From positions 2,540,001 through 2,604,000 of the forward strand of contig NZ_CP030941.1 in NCBI RefSeq assembly GCF_036621415.1: a stretch of 64,000 nt of DNA, written 5' to 3'. A program made the position numbers and the translations under genes. This document shows positions 27,281 to 36,414 of this stretch, one piece after another. Origin of the DNA: Nitratireductor thuwali. Lineage in GTDB: Bacteria > Pseudomonadota > Alphaproteobacteria > Rhizobiales > Rhizobiaceae. Position 1 is the first letter of the stretch, and every line of letters begins with the position of its first letter. Below the pieces are notes generated by a model, which ran no database searches, was not told the origin of the DNA, and saw only the letters and a list, made by a program, of their open reading frames with translations.

Positions 27281-28197
27281 GTGTGCATGCCCCCAAGGGA
27301 ATAGAGGCTCGCCGGCTCCACGAAGAGGTCGAAGGCCAGACGCAGCGCGACCGCCAGGACGAGAGCGGCCAAAAGCGCCCGCAACTGCTCGCCGCGCAAT
27401 TTCTGGCCGACCCTGGCCCCATACTGCGCGCCGGCGACCCCGCCCACCATCAGCAGGAACGCCAGCACCACGTCCACGGTCTGGTTCGCGGTCGAATGCA
27501 CGATTGTGGTGAAGGCGGCGACGAAGATGATCTGGAACAACGAAGTGCCGATGACGATATTGGTCGGCACCTTGAGCAGGTAGATGAGCGCCGGCACCAT
27601 GATGAAGCCGCCGCCCACGCCCATGATGGACGCCAGGAAGCCGATGATCGCGCCCAGCGCCAGCACCGGGATCACGCTGACGAACAGCTTCGAAGTGCGG
27701 AACCGCATTTTCAGCGGCAGGCGGTGAATCCAGTTGTGTTGCCCCGGCTTCCTGAGCGAGGCCCTTTTCCCGCCGCGCGCGCGGCGGATGGCGCGTAGGC
27801 TTTCCACCATCATCAGCCCGCCCACCGAACCCAGGAAAGCCACGTAGAGCAGCGAGACGATGAGGTCGAGCTGACCGAGGCTGCGCAGATAGGCGAAGAC
27901 GGTGACGCCGACGGAGGAACCGACGATGCCGCCGGCAAGCAGCACGAATCCGAGCTTCACATCCAGTGTGCCGCGCTTGAAGTGGACCAGCGCTCCCGAG
28001 AAGGATGAGGCGATCACCTGGTTCGCGCCGGTGGCCACCGCAATGGCCGGCGGAATATTGTAGAATATGAGCAGGGGTGTGATGAGAAAGCCGCCGCCGA
28101 CGCCGAACATGCCCGACAAGAAACCGACCGCACCTCCCATGGCGAGAAGAATCACCATGTTGACGGACATTTCCGCGATCGGGAGATAGATGCCCAC
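27277..28197 (-). CDS. TSUP (TauE/SafE) family sulfite/organosulfonate exporter-like permease
   Basis: This 306-residue membrane protein has duplicated TSUP halves, each starting with a glycine-rich helix: AVGFLSGMFGVGGGFLITP in the first and IGFLASIMGVGGGFIMVPALI in the second. About eight helices are visible. Family members move sulfite, sulfoacetate, sulfolactate or similar anions. GTG 28197 (MGIYLPIAEMSVN) is preferred because AGGTG lies 7 bases upstream; the GTG at 28206 is the alternative. It is first in a two-gene unit with the TIGR02186 gene. Confidence 0.88.
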   Translation of the reverse strand: MGIYLPIAEMSVNMVILLAMGGAVGFLSGMFGVGGGFLITPLLIFYNIPPAIAVATGANQVIASSFSGALVHFKRGTLDVKLGFVLLAGGIVGSSVGVTVFAYLRSLGQLDLIVSLLYVAFLGSVGGLMMVESLRAIRRARGGKRASLRKPGQHNWIHRLPLKMRFRTSKLFVSVIPVLALGAIIGFLASIMGVGGGFIMVPALIYLLKVPTNIVIGTSLFQIIFVAAFTTIVHSTANQTVDVVLAFLLMVGGVAGAQYGARVGQKLRGEQLRALLAALVLAVALRLAFDLFVEPASLYSLGGMHT

Positions 28198-28371
28198 CCG
28201 CGACACCTGAGAATAGCTGCGAACCGAGCACGCAACACGACGTGCCGCATGCAGATTAGAATTTCATCGTTCTTGCGCCCTCAATGTGGCGAAGTCAAAC
28301 CGCGCCGGGCGGAAAACTTTGAAATGTCGCGGAAAAACGCCACTTCGCCCGCGACCTGACGGCCCGTGATG

Positions 28372-31300
28372 CTACTGAACCGCCTCGTTGCTCTTGAGCA
28401 ACGCGCGTACCAGGGGATCGTTGATCTCGCCGGTTTCCTCCAGCCCGTTGGCCTTCTGGAATGCCCGGATCGCGGTGCGCGTCTTGGCGCCCATCACCCC
28501 GTCCGGCGGGCCGGCGTCAAAGCCGAGCTTGCCGAGGATGAGCTGGATGTTGGTGACCGCCTTCTTCATGTCTACGCTGGAGGTGGTTTCGGTTCCCGTC
28601 CGCCATTCATCGCGCACGTCCACCGTGTTGGCCTCCGGATCAACCTCCTTGACCTTCCACAGCGTGGCCTTGCCTTGCGCCTTGGCCAGATCGGCGGGGG
28701 CCATGGACTTGGCGAGCTCGTCGCGCTTGGAGGCAGCATCCGCGTCGCCGGACCTGGCGGCAATGTCAAACCACTTATAGGCTTCGGTCAGGTCGCGCTG
28801 CATGCCGACGCCCTTGGCGGCGAGGATGCCGAGATTGTACTGGCTGTCGGCAACGCCGTGTTCGGCAGCTTCGATGAACCAGCGGGCGGCCGATTCGTTG
28901 TCCGGCGTTCCATCGGCGCCCATCGCGTAGAGAACGCCCAGATTGTGCATGGCGCTTGCGTTGCCCTGCTGCGCGGCGAGCTGGTACCACATTTTCGCCT
29001 TCTCGATGTCGCGCTCGACGCCCGCGCCTTTCTCGTGGATATTCCCGATCCGATATTGCGCGGGTGCCAGTCCCAGCTCTGCCGCCATTGTGTACCATTC
29101 CGCCGCCTTTGCGAGGTCGACATCGACGCCATTGCCCTCGCTGTAGCGGTTCGCGATCTCGAAGAGCGCTTCCGCGTCGCCCTGAGATGCCGCCTCGCGC
29201 AGCGGCAACGGTCCGATGCCGGCAGGAATGTCGGCCAGGTTCATAAAGTCCTCTTCGATTTCGGGTGCGGCTTCGGCCGCCTCGATTTCAGCTTCGATTT
29301 CAGGCCGTCCCACGGTTTCGGCCGGCATGGGAGCTGCCGGCTCCGGCTCGACGCTCGCCGTGTTCGAAACGGGGGCGGCGGACTCCCGCGCGCCGTCCTC
29401 GGCAAGCTCTTCCGCCGACTGCTCTACGAGGCGGACATTCTCCGCCTGCCGTTCCGGCGGCTGCACCGCGGCAGGAGCCGGCTCGCCGGCCGCATGGTCG
29501 AGGGGCGCTTGGGCCTGCGCAAGCAAGTCAGGCCCGTCGTCGGAAAGCAGTGTGCGTCCGGCATAAAGACCGCCCGCGATCACCGCCGCAGCGCCGAGCG
29601 TTAGCAGGAGCTGCTTCTTGCGCCGCCCAAGTATCCGACCGATTCCTAAGGGTCCCGATTTGCCGCTTCCATCGGAGCGGCGGTGCTTGTGTATCTCCGT
29701 TTCCGCGGCGGCTGCCTGCGCAGCACGCCGGGCCGCGGCGATAAAGTCTGCTTTGGCCGTGTCGGCCGAAGCTGTTTCCCTGGTGCCCTTTTCCTCGCGT
29801 ACGCGGCGCATGATGGCGTTCAGGTCTGGCGCGCCCGATCCGGGCTCCAAGGGCTCGTTCACCCGGACCGGATCGACATCCCGCTCGATTTCAGCTTCGC
29901 CGGCGTCGCCTGCAAGCACCGGCTCGGTGCGGTCGTCCTCTTCCGTTGGGCGTGCCCGTCTGGCCGTTAGTGCGCGGGTCAACCCTCCTAGCATGGACCG
30001 CTTGGGCTCGACGATCTCGTCGGCCGGCCGATCCTCGCCCCGCAATGCGGCTTCAGCCGCCGCCGCGGCCGCTTGGGCGGGCGTGCGCCGTACTTCCGGA
30101 CCTCGGGCAAGTTCCGGCTCGTCGGCCCCGAACCCCGGCGCAGGCGAAATGGAAGGGGGATCGCCCACGGTGATCTTGCCGATCGGACCGGTTCGAGCGG
30201 GTTCGCCCGGCACGCCGGCGCTTTCGATCGAGCCAAGCCGGTTAACGATTTTGAGGAGCGTGTCGTGGATCGCCTCGAACGTCTTGGCGTGGCGCTCCTC
30301 CGACCTGCGAGCCAGAGCTTCGAGTTCCTTGAGGTCTTCCCGCAGATGGCCGTCGGTGGCGGCGCCGGGATCAAGCCGGTCGATGGCCTCCCGCGCTGCT
30401 TCGCGCGCGGCCTCCAGGATGGCCGAATGATTGTCCGCAATGGCTTGCTCGATCGAGGCAAGGCGAGGCCCGATATCCTCCACTTCCGGCAACTCGGCGC
30501 CAGGCCGGGCCAGATGCGCCGAGAGTGCGGCGACCTGCATTTCGAGATTGCGGATGATTTCAGGATCGATGCCGGAGTCACGCGTGGCGCTGTCGTTCAG
30601 CCGGTTGGAAATCTCTTCGAGTCGCGATTCCAGCGCCTGTATCGCCGCGTTCCCGGTATCGTTTCGAGAACCGTTCTCCAGCCTTGCCGCAAGCTCGGAA
30701 AACCGGGATTCGATCATGTTCATCACGCCGGTTTCGCCGTCGGCGTCAGCCCGCTGGTCGAGCCGGGCCGCAAGATCCTCCAGCCGGCGTTCCAGATCGC
30801 TGAACAGGTTTTGACCATGCTGTATGGCATTTTCCTGCCGGCGTTCGATCATTTCCGAAAGGCTGGCGAACCTGTCTTCCAGTCCGCGGAAGAGCAGCTC
30901 GGTGTCGGGCTGCTGCGGTGTCGCGTCAAGGCGTTCGGCGATGTGCGCTATGTGCTTGGCGAGCCGGGCCACCGTCTGCTCGGGAACGTCGATGCGGCTC
31001 GCGACCTGGTCGACGCGCTCGGAAAGGGTGTTGAGCCGCTCAACCACCTGGTGGTCGCTGCGGTCGCTTGTCAATTCGTCGAGCTGGCTCGCCAGCGACC
31101 CGATGCGCGCCTCGATGCGCTCCAACGCCAGAGTGTCGACCTGCCGGTCCTGCGCGGCGGCGGAGGATGCGCTTATCGCGCGTGAAATTTCGTCCAGCCG
31201 TTCCTCGACCATCGCGTATAGATCAGACTGGCCGTGTTGGGGCTGCCGGGCGAACTGCTCCAGCGAAGCGGCCAGTCCGCGCACGCGCTCTTCGAGGGAA

Positions 31301-32040
31301 CGCAGGGACAGGGATTCGGGTAGTCCGTTGACGGCCCGACTGATTTCTTCGAGCCGTTCGCCCAGCGCATCGATAGCTGGGTCGGGCTGATGCTGCAGCC
31401 CGGTGGCGATACGATCCTCAAAGGCGTCCCAGCGCCGGTCGAGTGACTTCACGCTCTCCTCGCGTGCCAACGAGGCAATGGCCGCCTTCACCTGTTCGAA
31501 TTCAAGGCGCAGCAGCTTAGTGCCCTTGTCGTCGCTACGCTCGGCCAGGAGCGCGATGCTTCGCGAAAGGCGCTCCAGTTCGGCATTCAGCTCGGCGTCG
31601 ACCGGCGATGCTGCCGTAGAGGCGGCCACATGCGCAAGCTCGCGGCGTAATTCGTCCAGCTGCCGGCGCACGCCCGTGTCCATCGTGCTTCGCATGTCCT
31701 CGCGCAGCGCCTTCAGCTCCGCCGCGATGTCTTCTATGGACGAGAACTGATCTTCCTGCCGGCGTGCGTTCTCCAGTTCACGGGTGAGGTGCTCAAGCGA
31801 GGCGCGGTCGCGGCCGTAGGCGGTCGCACGAGGTCGGCCAGCCGGGCCTGCCTGTTCCGGCATGTGCGCCGGTCGCTCCGGAAAGCGACCACCGCCGGAC
31901 GGTAACCGCTCGGATTCGAGCGAGCGGCCCAGACGCGTTTCCAGATGGTCGAGCGTGCGGTTGATCTCTTCCAGCGAATTGCCCGGCCTGCGCTGGCGTC
32001 CCGCGTTGATGCTGTCCAGATATGACCGCTTGCCGTTCAT
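28372..32040 (-). CDS. podJ: PodJ-like polar localization protein with Sel1 repeats and peptidoglycan-binding domain
   Basis: The 1222-residue protein has the full PodJ architecture. A long cytoplasmic coiled-coil region (about 1-640; many LxxRL/LEERL heptads) is followed by an acidic/proline linker and one TM helix near 806-826 (LLLTLGAAAVIAGGLYAG). The periplasmic part has Sel1-like repeats near 975-1107 (AEWYTMAAELGLAPAQYRIG, AKMWYQLAAQQGNASAMHNL, AARWFIEAAEHGVADSQYNL). A C-terminal peptidoglycan-binding domain (GPPDGVMGAKTRTAIRAFQ) ends the protein. In Caulobacter PodJ localises polar organelle factors; in Agrobacterium it helps mature the new pole. ATG 32040 fits the conserved N-terminus. 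It is divergent from merR across 420 bases that contain a CtrA-like site. Confidence 0.88.
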   Translation of the reverse strand: MNGKRSYLDSINAGRQRRPGNSLEEINRTLDHLETRLGRSLESERLPSGGGRFPERPAHMPEQAGPAGRPRATAYGRDRASLEHLTRELENARRQEDQFSSIEDIAAELKALREDMRSTMDTGVRRQLDELRRELAHVAASTAASPVDAELNAELERLSRSIALLAERSDDKGTKLLRLEFEQVKAAIASLAREESVKSLDRRWDAFEDRIATGLQHQPDPAIDALGERLEEISRAVNGLPESLSLRSLEERVRGLAASLEQFARQPQHGQSDLYAMVEERLDEISRAISASSAAAQDRQVDTLALERIEARIGSLASQLDELTSDRSDHQVVERLNTLSERVDQVASRIDVPEQTVARLAKHIAHIAERLDATPQQPDTELLFRGLEDRFASLSEMIERRQENAIQHGQNLFSDLERRLEDLAARLDQRADADGETGVMNMIESRFSELAARLENGSRNDTGNAAIQALESRLEEISNRLNDSATRDSGIDPEIIRNLEMQVAALSAHLARPGAELPEVEDIGPRLASIEQAIADNHSAILEAAREAAREAIDRLDPGAATDGHLREDLKELEALARRSEERHAKTFEAIHDTLLKIVNRLGSIESAGVPGEPARTGPIGKITVGDPPSISPAPGFGADEPELARGPEVRRTPAQAAAAAAEAALRGEDRPADEIVEPKRSMLGGLTRALTARRARPTEEDDRTEPVLAGDAGEAEIERDVDPVRVNEPLEPGSGAPDLNAIMRRVREEKGTRETASADTAKADFIAAARRAAQAAAAETEIHKHRRSDGSGKSGPLGIGRILGRRKKQLLLTLGAAAVIAGGLYAGRTLLSDDGPDLLAQAQAPLDHAAGEPAPAAVQPPERQAENVRLVEQSAEELAEDGARESAAPVSNTASVEPEPAAPMPAETVGRPEIEAEIEAAEAAPEIEEDFMNLADIPAGIGPLPLREAASQGDAEALFEIANRYSEGNGVDVDLAKAAEWYTMAAELGLAPAQYRIGNIHEKGAGVERDIEKAKMWYQLAAQQGNASAMHNLGVLYAMGADGTPDNESAARWFIEAAEHGVADSQYNLGILAAKGVGMQRDLTEAYKWFDIAARSGDADAASKRDELAKSMAPADLAKAQGKATLWKVKEVDPEANTVDVRDEWRTGTETTSSVDMKKAVTNIQLILGKLGFDAGPPDGVMGAKTRTAIRAFQKANGLEETGEINDPLVRALLKSNEAVQ

Positions 32041-32462
32041 AAAACGCCCGCCTCTCCGCAGCAGGCCAGCCTGCCGCATTTGGAACATCATGCGCGGGGA
32101 TGCGGGTTCGCGTCTGCCCATTCAGGCTGGTTGCGAGGTCCACGTGGAATATCCCCTCGAACGAAACCTCACGACTGGTGCGAAGCAAACCACACGCGAC
32201 GTCTCTGGAGCCGAACATTCCCCAAACGTGGTAAACATCTGGTTAACCATTGTTACTTTTGTCTCTCAAACGTGACCCGTCGCCCACAGGCTTCGAGCGC
32301 AGGCGCCTTGCAATTGACTCAGATGACGCACATATGGCCGCCCACGGCTCGGCGGTTTGACCCCGACCGTACCCTACCAGTCACAGCGATCTCGTTCGGC
32401 TCTCCTGGAGCACGCTCTGGCATAACCCCACAAAGGCTGAACGCCCGCCAGGGAAGGCAGTT
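32041..32462. other. Divergent intergenic region podJ / merR
   Basis: About 420 bases with no gene I can support. It must hold the promoters for both flanking genes. The AT-rich segment at 32230-32275 contains TAAA-N7-TTAA and TTAACCAT, listed separately. One GANTC site (GACTC, 32316-32320) is present. Confidence 0.5.
32232..32250. promoter_or_regulatory. Candidate CtrA-binding site upstream of podJ
   Basis: TAAA (32232-32235), seven bases, then TTAA (32243-32246) differs from the CtrA box TTAA-N7-TTAA by one base, and the right half extends to the octamer TTAACCAT often seen in CtrA half-sites. It lies 192 bases upstream of the podJ start. Binding is unproven. Confidence 0.4.
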
Positions 32463-32939
32463 ATGGCATCTACTTTTGCATGGGCCGCAAACGCAGCGGC
32501 CGCGAAGCATATTTCCGATGAAGAATCCTATTATCGTATTGGCGAATTGGCTCGCGAGTTCGACGTCACCCTGCGCGCACTGCGCTTTTATGAGGACAAG
32601 GGCCTGATCCGGCCCAAGCGGCGCGGCACGACGCGGCTTTACTCCAGCAACGACAGGGCGCGATTGAGCCTCATCCTGCTGGGGCGCAAGATCGGCTTCC
32701 CCCTTAGCGACGTGAAACACATTCTGGACCTTTACGACCCGCGCGGCTCCAACGTTCATCAGCTCAAGACGGTGCTCGACAAGTCCGAAAGGCAGATGAA
32801 GCAGCTTGAACAGCAGTATTTCGCGATCGAGGAGGCGGTAAGCGAGTTGAGTGGGTTGATCCGGGATATCCAGAACCGGCTGGCACATCTCCAGGTCAAC
32901 GACAACGACCACTCTACCGAGTACACGGGCGCCAACTAG
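32463..32939 (+). CDS. MerR family transcriptional regulator
   Basis: The 158-residue protein has a MerR winged-helix domain from about residue 22: YYRIGELAREFDVTLRALRFYEDKGLIRPKR followed by RLYSSNDRARLSLILLGRKIGFPL. A coiled-coil dimerisation helix (VLDKSERQMKQLEQQYFAI) follows and the C-terminus is short. No cysteine or histidine metal site is visible, so it probably senses an organic ligand. It precedes the acyl-CoA dehydrogenase/beta-oxidation cluster, from which a terminator separates it. Related MerR proteins control acyl-CoA or branched-chain catabolism genes in proteobacteria, and control of the cluster is a reasonable inference. Confidence 0.9.
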   Translation: MASTFAWAANAAAAKHISDEESYYRIGELAREFDVTLRALRFYEDKGLIRPKRRGTTRLYSSNDRARLSLILLGRKIGFPLSDVKHILDLYDPRGSNVHQLKTVLDKSERQMKQLEQQYFAIEEAVSELSGLIRDIQNRLAHLQVNDNDHSTEYTGAN

Positions 32940-32966
32940 GCAATACGACGGCATTCGCTGGCATTG

Positions 32967-33000
32967 GGGCGTCTCGTTTCACGGCGAGGCGCCCTTTTTT
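32967..33000 (+). terminator. Rho-independent terminator after merR
   Basis: GGGCGTCTCG (32967-32976) pairs with CGAGGCGCCC (32985-32994) with one G-T wobble and an 8-base loop. TTTTTT follows. It lies 27 bases after the merR stop and separates it from the beta-oxidation genes. Confidence 0.85.
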
Positions 33001-33123
33001 CGTCAGAAAAGTACGGCCGCGCGGTAAGAATGACGTTTACGCAAACGTCAAAGTTTGTTATCTGCGATCCAACATCCTCCGGCGGGATTCCTGCCGGCGT
33101 TTCCATGCGAGTTGGAGGAATTC

Positions 33124-34917
33124 ATGCCCACCTATCGTGCGCCCGTGCGGGATACGCTTTTCGTAATTCGCGACGTTCTGGGATATGAGCGTTACAACAA
33201 CCTCGCCGGTTTCGCGAACGCTTCGCCGGATGTCCTTGAGGCCATACTGGCCGAAGGGGCGAAGCTGGCCGAGAACGTCATGCAGCCGCTGAACCGCATC
33301 GGTGACGTTCAGGGCTGCACCCGCCAGAACGACGGCACGGTCACCACGCCCGAGGGTTTCGCGGAAGCCTACCGCCAGTATTGCGAAGGGGGCTGGATGG
33401 GCCTTTCGGCGCCCGAGGAGTTCGGCGGCCAGGGCCTTCCCTACCTCGTCCATTCGGCGGTCGGCGAATATCTGTCCTCCGCAAATATGGCGCTGATGAT
33501 GTATCCGGGGCTCACCCAGGGCGCGATTGCCGCGATCCTCGCCCACGGCACGGATGAGCAGAAGCAGAAATGGCTGCCCCGGATGATCGAGGGGACATGG
33601 ACCGGCACCATGAACCTCACTGAGCCCCATTGCGGCACGGACCTCGGCCTTCTGCGCTCCAAGGCGGTGCCCAATGGCGACGGCAGCTACAAGATCTCCG
33701 GGCAGAAGATTTTCATCTCGGCCGGCGACCACGACATGGCCGAAAACATCGTCCATCTCGTCCTGGCCCGTATCGAGGGCGCGCCGGAGGGCACCAAGGG
33801 CATCTCGCTGTTCATCGTGCCCAAGCGCAAGGTGGATGAGGCGGGGGTGCCGGTCGAAAGCAACGGCGTTTCTTGCGGCTCGCTCGAAGAGAAGATGGGC
33901 ATCCACGGCAATGCCACCTGCGTCATGAACTACGATGAAGCCGAGGGCTATCTGCTGGGCGCGGAGAATGGCGGCCTGAAAGCCATGTTCACCATGATGA
34001 ACGAAGCGCGCCTTGGCGTCGGCCTCCAGGGACTGGCCGTTGGCGAGGCCGCCTACCAGAACGCCGCCGACTATGCCCGCGAGCGCCTTCAGGGCCGCTC
34101 TCTTACCGGCCCGAAGGCGCCCGACAAAAAGGCCGACCCCATCATCGTGCATCCGGATATCCGCCGCAAGCTGATGACCATGCGTGCCGTCAACGAGGCG
34201 GGCCGTGCACTGCTTTTGTGGACGGCGCTACAGTCGGACATCGCCCACCGCAGCGAAGACGAGGCCGCGCGCCAGGAGGCCGAAGACCATCTGGCGCTGA
34301 TGACGCCCGTCATCAAGGGTGTTCTCACCGACAACGGTTTCGAACACGCGGTCATGGCGCAACAGGTGTTCGGCGGCCATGGTTATATCGAAGAACACGG
34401 CATGAGCCAGTTCGTGCGCGATGCGCGGATTGCGATGATTTATGAGGGCGCCAACGGTATCCAGGCGCTCGATCTGGTGGGCCGGAAGCTCGCGCTGAAC
34501 GGCGGCCGCGCGATCCAGACCTTCTTCAAGACGGTCGGCGAATTCTGCGAGGAAAACCGCTCCGACGAAAACATGGCGCCCTATACCAAGGGTCTCAAGA
34601 AAGGCCTCAACGACCTCCAGGCGGCCACCATGTGGCTGATGCAGAACGCCATGCGCGAGCCGGACAATGCCGGCGCGGCGTCATATGACTATATGCACCT
34701 GTTTGGCCTAGTGGCGCTCGGCTATATGTGGGCACGCACGGTCAAGGTCGCCCAGGCACAGCTTGCCGAGGGAACCGGCGACAGGGAAATGCTGGAACAG
34801 AAGCTGGTCGTTGGGCGCTTCTTCATGGACCGCCTGATGCCGGAGACCGCCGCCCATCTGGCCCGCATCTCGTCCGGCGCCGGCTCAATGATGGCGCTGC
34901 CGGCGGAGGCGTTTTAG
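33124..34917 (+). CDS. Acyl-CoA dehydrogenase, ~600-residue (DmdC/FadE-like) class
   Basis: This 597-residue FAD flavoprotein catalyses the first oxidation step on an acyl-CoA. It shows [19 protein letters not shown] (the FAD/substrate contact), [12 protein letters not shown], and the catalytic-base region [19 protein letters not shown] with Glu in YEGA. An extra C-terminal domain (after about residue 460) distinguishes this long class, which includes 3-methylmercaptopropionyl-CoA dehydrogenases, so the natural substrate is not certain. ATG 33124 follows GGAGGAATTC; upstream in-frame codons lack family similarity. First gene of the beta-oxidation cluster. Confidence 0.93.
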   Translation: MPTYRAPVRDTLFVIRDVLGYERYNNLAGFANASPDVLEAILAEGAKLAENVMQPLNRIGDVQGCTRQNDGTVTTPEGFAEAYRQYCEGGWMGLSAPEEFGGQGLPYLVHSAVGEYLSSANMALMMYPGLTQGAIAAILAHGTDEQKQKWLPRMIEGTWTGTMNLTEPHCGTDLGLLRSKAVPNGDGSYKISGQKIFISAGDHDMAENIVHLVLARIEGAPEGTKGISLFIVPKRKVDEAGVPVESNGVSCGSLEEKMGIHGNATCVMNYDEAEGYLLGAENGGLKAMFTMMNEARLGVGLQGLAVGEAAYQNAADYARERLQGRSLTGPKAPDKKADPIIVHPDIRRKLMTMRAVNEAGRALLLWTALQSDIAHRSEDEAARQEAEDHLALMTPVIKGVLTDNGFEHAVMAQQVFGGHGYIEEHGMSQFVRDARIAMIYEGANGIQALDLVGRKLALNGGRAIQTFFKTVGEFCEENRSDENMAPYTKGLKKGLNDLQAATMWLMQNAMREPDNAGAASYDYMHLFGLVALGYMWARTVKVAQAQLAEGTGDREMLEQKLVVGRFFMDRLMPETAAHLARISSGAGSMMALPAEAF

Positions 34918-34989
34918 TGCGGGTTTCGCCGCGTTCGTTCTGCCTTGAACAAAAATCTGTTATAGGCGGAGGAAAGGGAGGAAGCGTTC

Positions 34990-36162
34990 ATGAGCAGTGA
35001 TCCGCAGTCCATACTGGGTGTCCCTCAACCGGCCTGGGCCGGCGAGGATGTCGCCATGCTCTACGACATGGCGAACCGGTTCCTTTCGGAGGAGATCGCT
35101 CCGCGATATGAGGAATTCGAGAAGGCGGAGTGCTTCGACCGTGAAAGCTGGCGGAAGGCCGGCAGGAATGGCCTGCTATGCGCTTCCATTCCGGAGGAAT
35201 ATGGCGGTTCGGGCGGCACATATGCCCACGAAAGCGCGATCGCGGAGGCCATCGGCCATGTCGGCGTGGACGGTTTCGGCATCGCGCTGCACAACGCCAT
35301 CGTCGCCCCATACATCCTCCACTACGGTTCGGAGGAACAGAAGAGGAAATGGCTGCCGAGGATGGCGACCGGCGAATTGATCGGCGCCATCGCGATGACC
35401 GAACCGGGTGCCGGTTCCGACCTCCAGGGCGTGAAGACGCGGGCGGAAAAGGACGGCAACCAGTATCGCATCAACGGGTCCAAAACCTTCATCACCAATG
35501 GACAGCTCGCCAATCTCATCATTGTCGTGGCCAAGACCGACCCCGCCATGGGCGCGAAGGGCACTTCGCTCTTCATCGTCGAGACGGACGAGGTGGAAGG
35601 TTTCGAGCGCGGGCGCAACCTCGACAAGGTCGGCCTCAAGTCGAACGACACCTCGGAACTGTTCTTCAACGATGTGCGCATACCGACGAGCAACCTGCTG
35701 GGCGAGGACGAGGGGCAGGGTTTCGTGCAGCTCATGCAGCAATTGCCACAGGAGCGGCTGTTGATCGGCGCCCAGGCCATCTCCATGATCGAGCGCGCGC
35801 TTGCCGTTACCATCGAGTACGTAAAGGAGCGATCGGCGTTCGGGCGGAAGGTGATCGATTTCCAGAACACTCAGTTCAAGCTGGCCGAACTCAAAACCGA
35901 GGCAACGATAGCCCGAGTCTTCTACAATGACAGCGTCGCCAGGCATCTCGAGGGTCGCCTCGACACCACGACCGCCTCCATGGCCAAGTATTGGCTGACG
36001 GATCTGCAATGCAAGGCGGTCGACGAATGCCTGCAGCTCTTCGGCGGCTACGGCTACATGAACGAATACCCGATCGCCCGCATGTATCGCGACGCCCGCG
36101 TGCAGCGCATCTATGGCGGCACCAACGAGATCATGAAGCTTTTGATTGCCAGGAGCCTCTAG
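34990..36162 (+). CDS. Acyl-CoA dehydrogenase, long-chain (LCAD-like) type
   Basis: The 390-residue flavoenzyme has AMTEPGAGSDLQGVKT and the C-terminal IYGGTNEIMKLLIARSL. In medium-chain enzymes the base is the Glu of YEGT; here that position is Gly (YGGT), as in long-chain acyl-CoA dehydrogenase. The base is then expected to be the Glu in LPQERLLIG near residue 254, which is present. It is therefore most like LCAD. ATG 34990 follows GGAGGAAGCG. It is two bases ahead of the small unknown gene and clearly part of the same operon. Confidence 0.94.
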   Translation: MSSDPQSILGVPQPAWAGEDVAMLYDMANRFLSEEIAPRYEEFEKAECFDRESWRKAGRNGLLCASIPEEYGGSGGTYAHESAIAEAIGHVGVDGFGIALHNAIVAPYILHYGSEEQKRKWLPRMATGELIGAIAMTEPGAGSDLQGVKTRAEKDGNQYRINGSKTFITNGQLANLIIVVAKTDPAMGAKGTSLFIVETDEVEGFERGRNLDKVGLKSNDTSELFFNDVRIPTSNLLGEDEGQGFVQLMQQLPQERLLIGAQAISMIERALAVTIEYVKERSAFGRKVIDFQNTQFKLAELKTEATIARVFYNDSVARHLEGRLDTTTASMAKYWLTDLQCKAVDECLQLFGGYGYMNEYPIARMYRDARVQRIYGGTNEIMKLLIARSL

Positions 36163-36164
36163 AA

Positions 36165-36398
36165 ATGGCTGCGCGGCGCTATCCCCTTCCCAAACGTTTC
36201 CAGGCGGCCTTGTCGGAGGACGCCTACGCAAGCCTGCGCGCGCTCAACACCCGCTACGGGCTCGGCAACAACTATCTTCTCACGATCATGCTTGAGCGGC
36301 TTGATGACTTCGCCGATCCGGAGAAGCTCGACACCGTTTTCAAGAAGTTCATCGCTCAATACGGCGCCCCGGCGGCAGGCATGTCCCGCGACGCTTAG
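36165..36398 (+). CDS. Small 77-residue protein of unknown function in beta-oxidation operon
   Basis: I do not recognise this gene. The product MAARRYPLPKRFQAALSEDA and following has a basic N-terminus, two predicted amphipathic helices (SEDAYASLRALNTRYG and NNYLLTIMLERLDDFA) and a third helix (DPEKLDTVFKKFIAQYG). There is no signal peptide or cysteine. The ATG lies two bases after the preceding stop and the thiolase starts 16 bases after its own stop, so it is cotranscribed with the pathway genes. Normal codon use and the tight spacing argue that it is real. It may be a small binding partner of an enzyme in the operon; that is a guess. Confidence 0.72.
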   Translation: MAARRYPLPKRFQAALSEDAYASLRALNTRYGLGNNYLLTIMLERLDDFADPEKLDTVFKKFIAQYGAPAAGMSRDA

Positions 36399-36414
36399 AC
36401 AAGGAGACGTCCCA

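Noticed and set aside
26495..28231. One long 578-residue gene covering the TSUP and TIGR02186 region
   Set aside because: Its N-terminal half is the transporter gene read in another frame; the transporter frame has clear TSUP motifs and its stop overlaps the start of the second gene.
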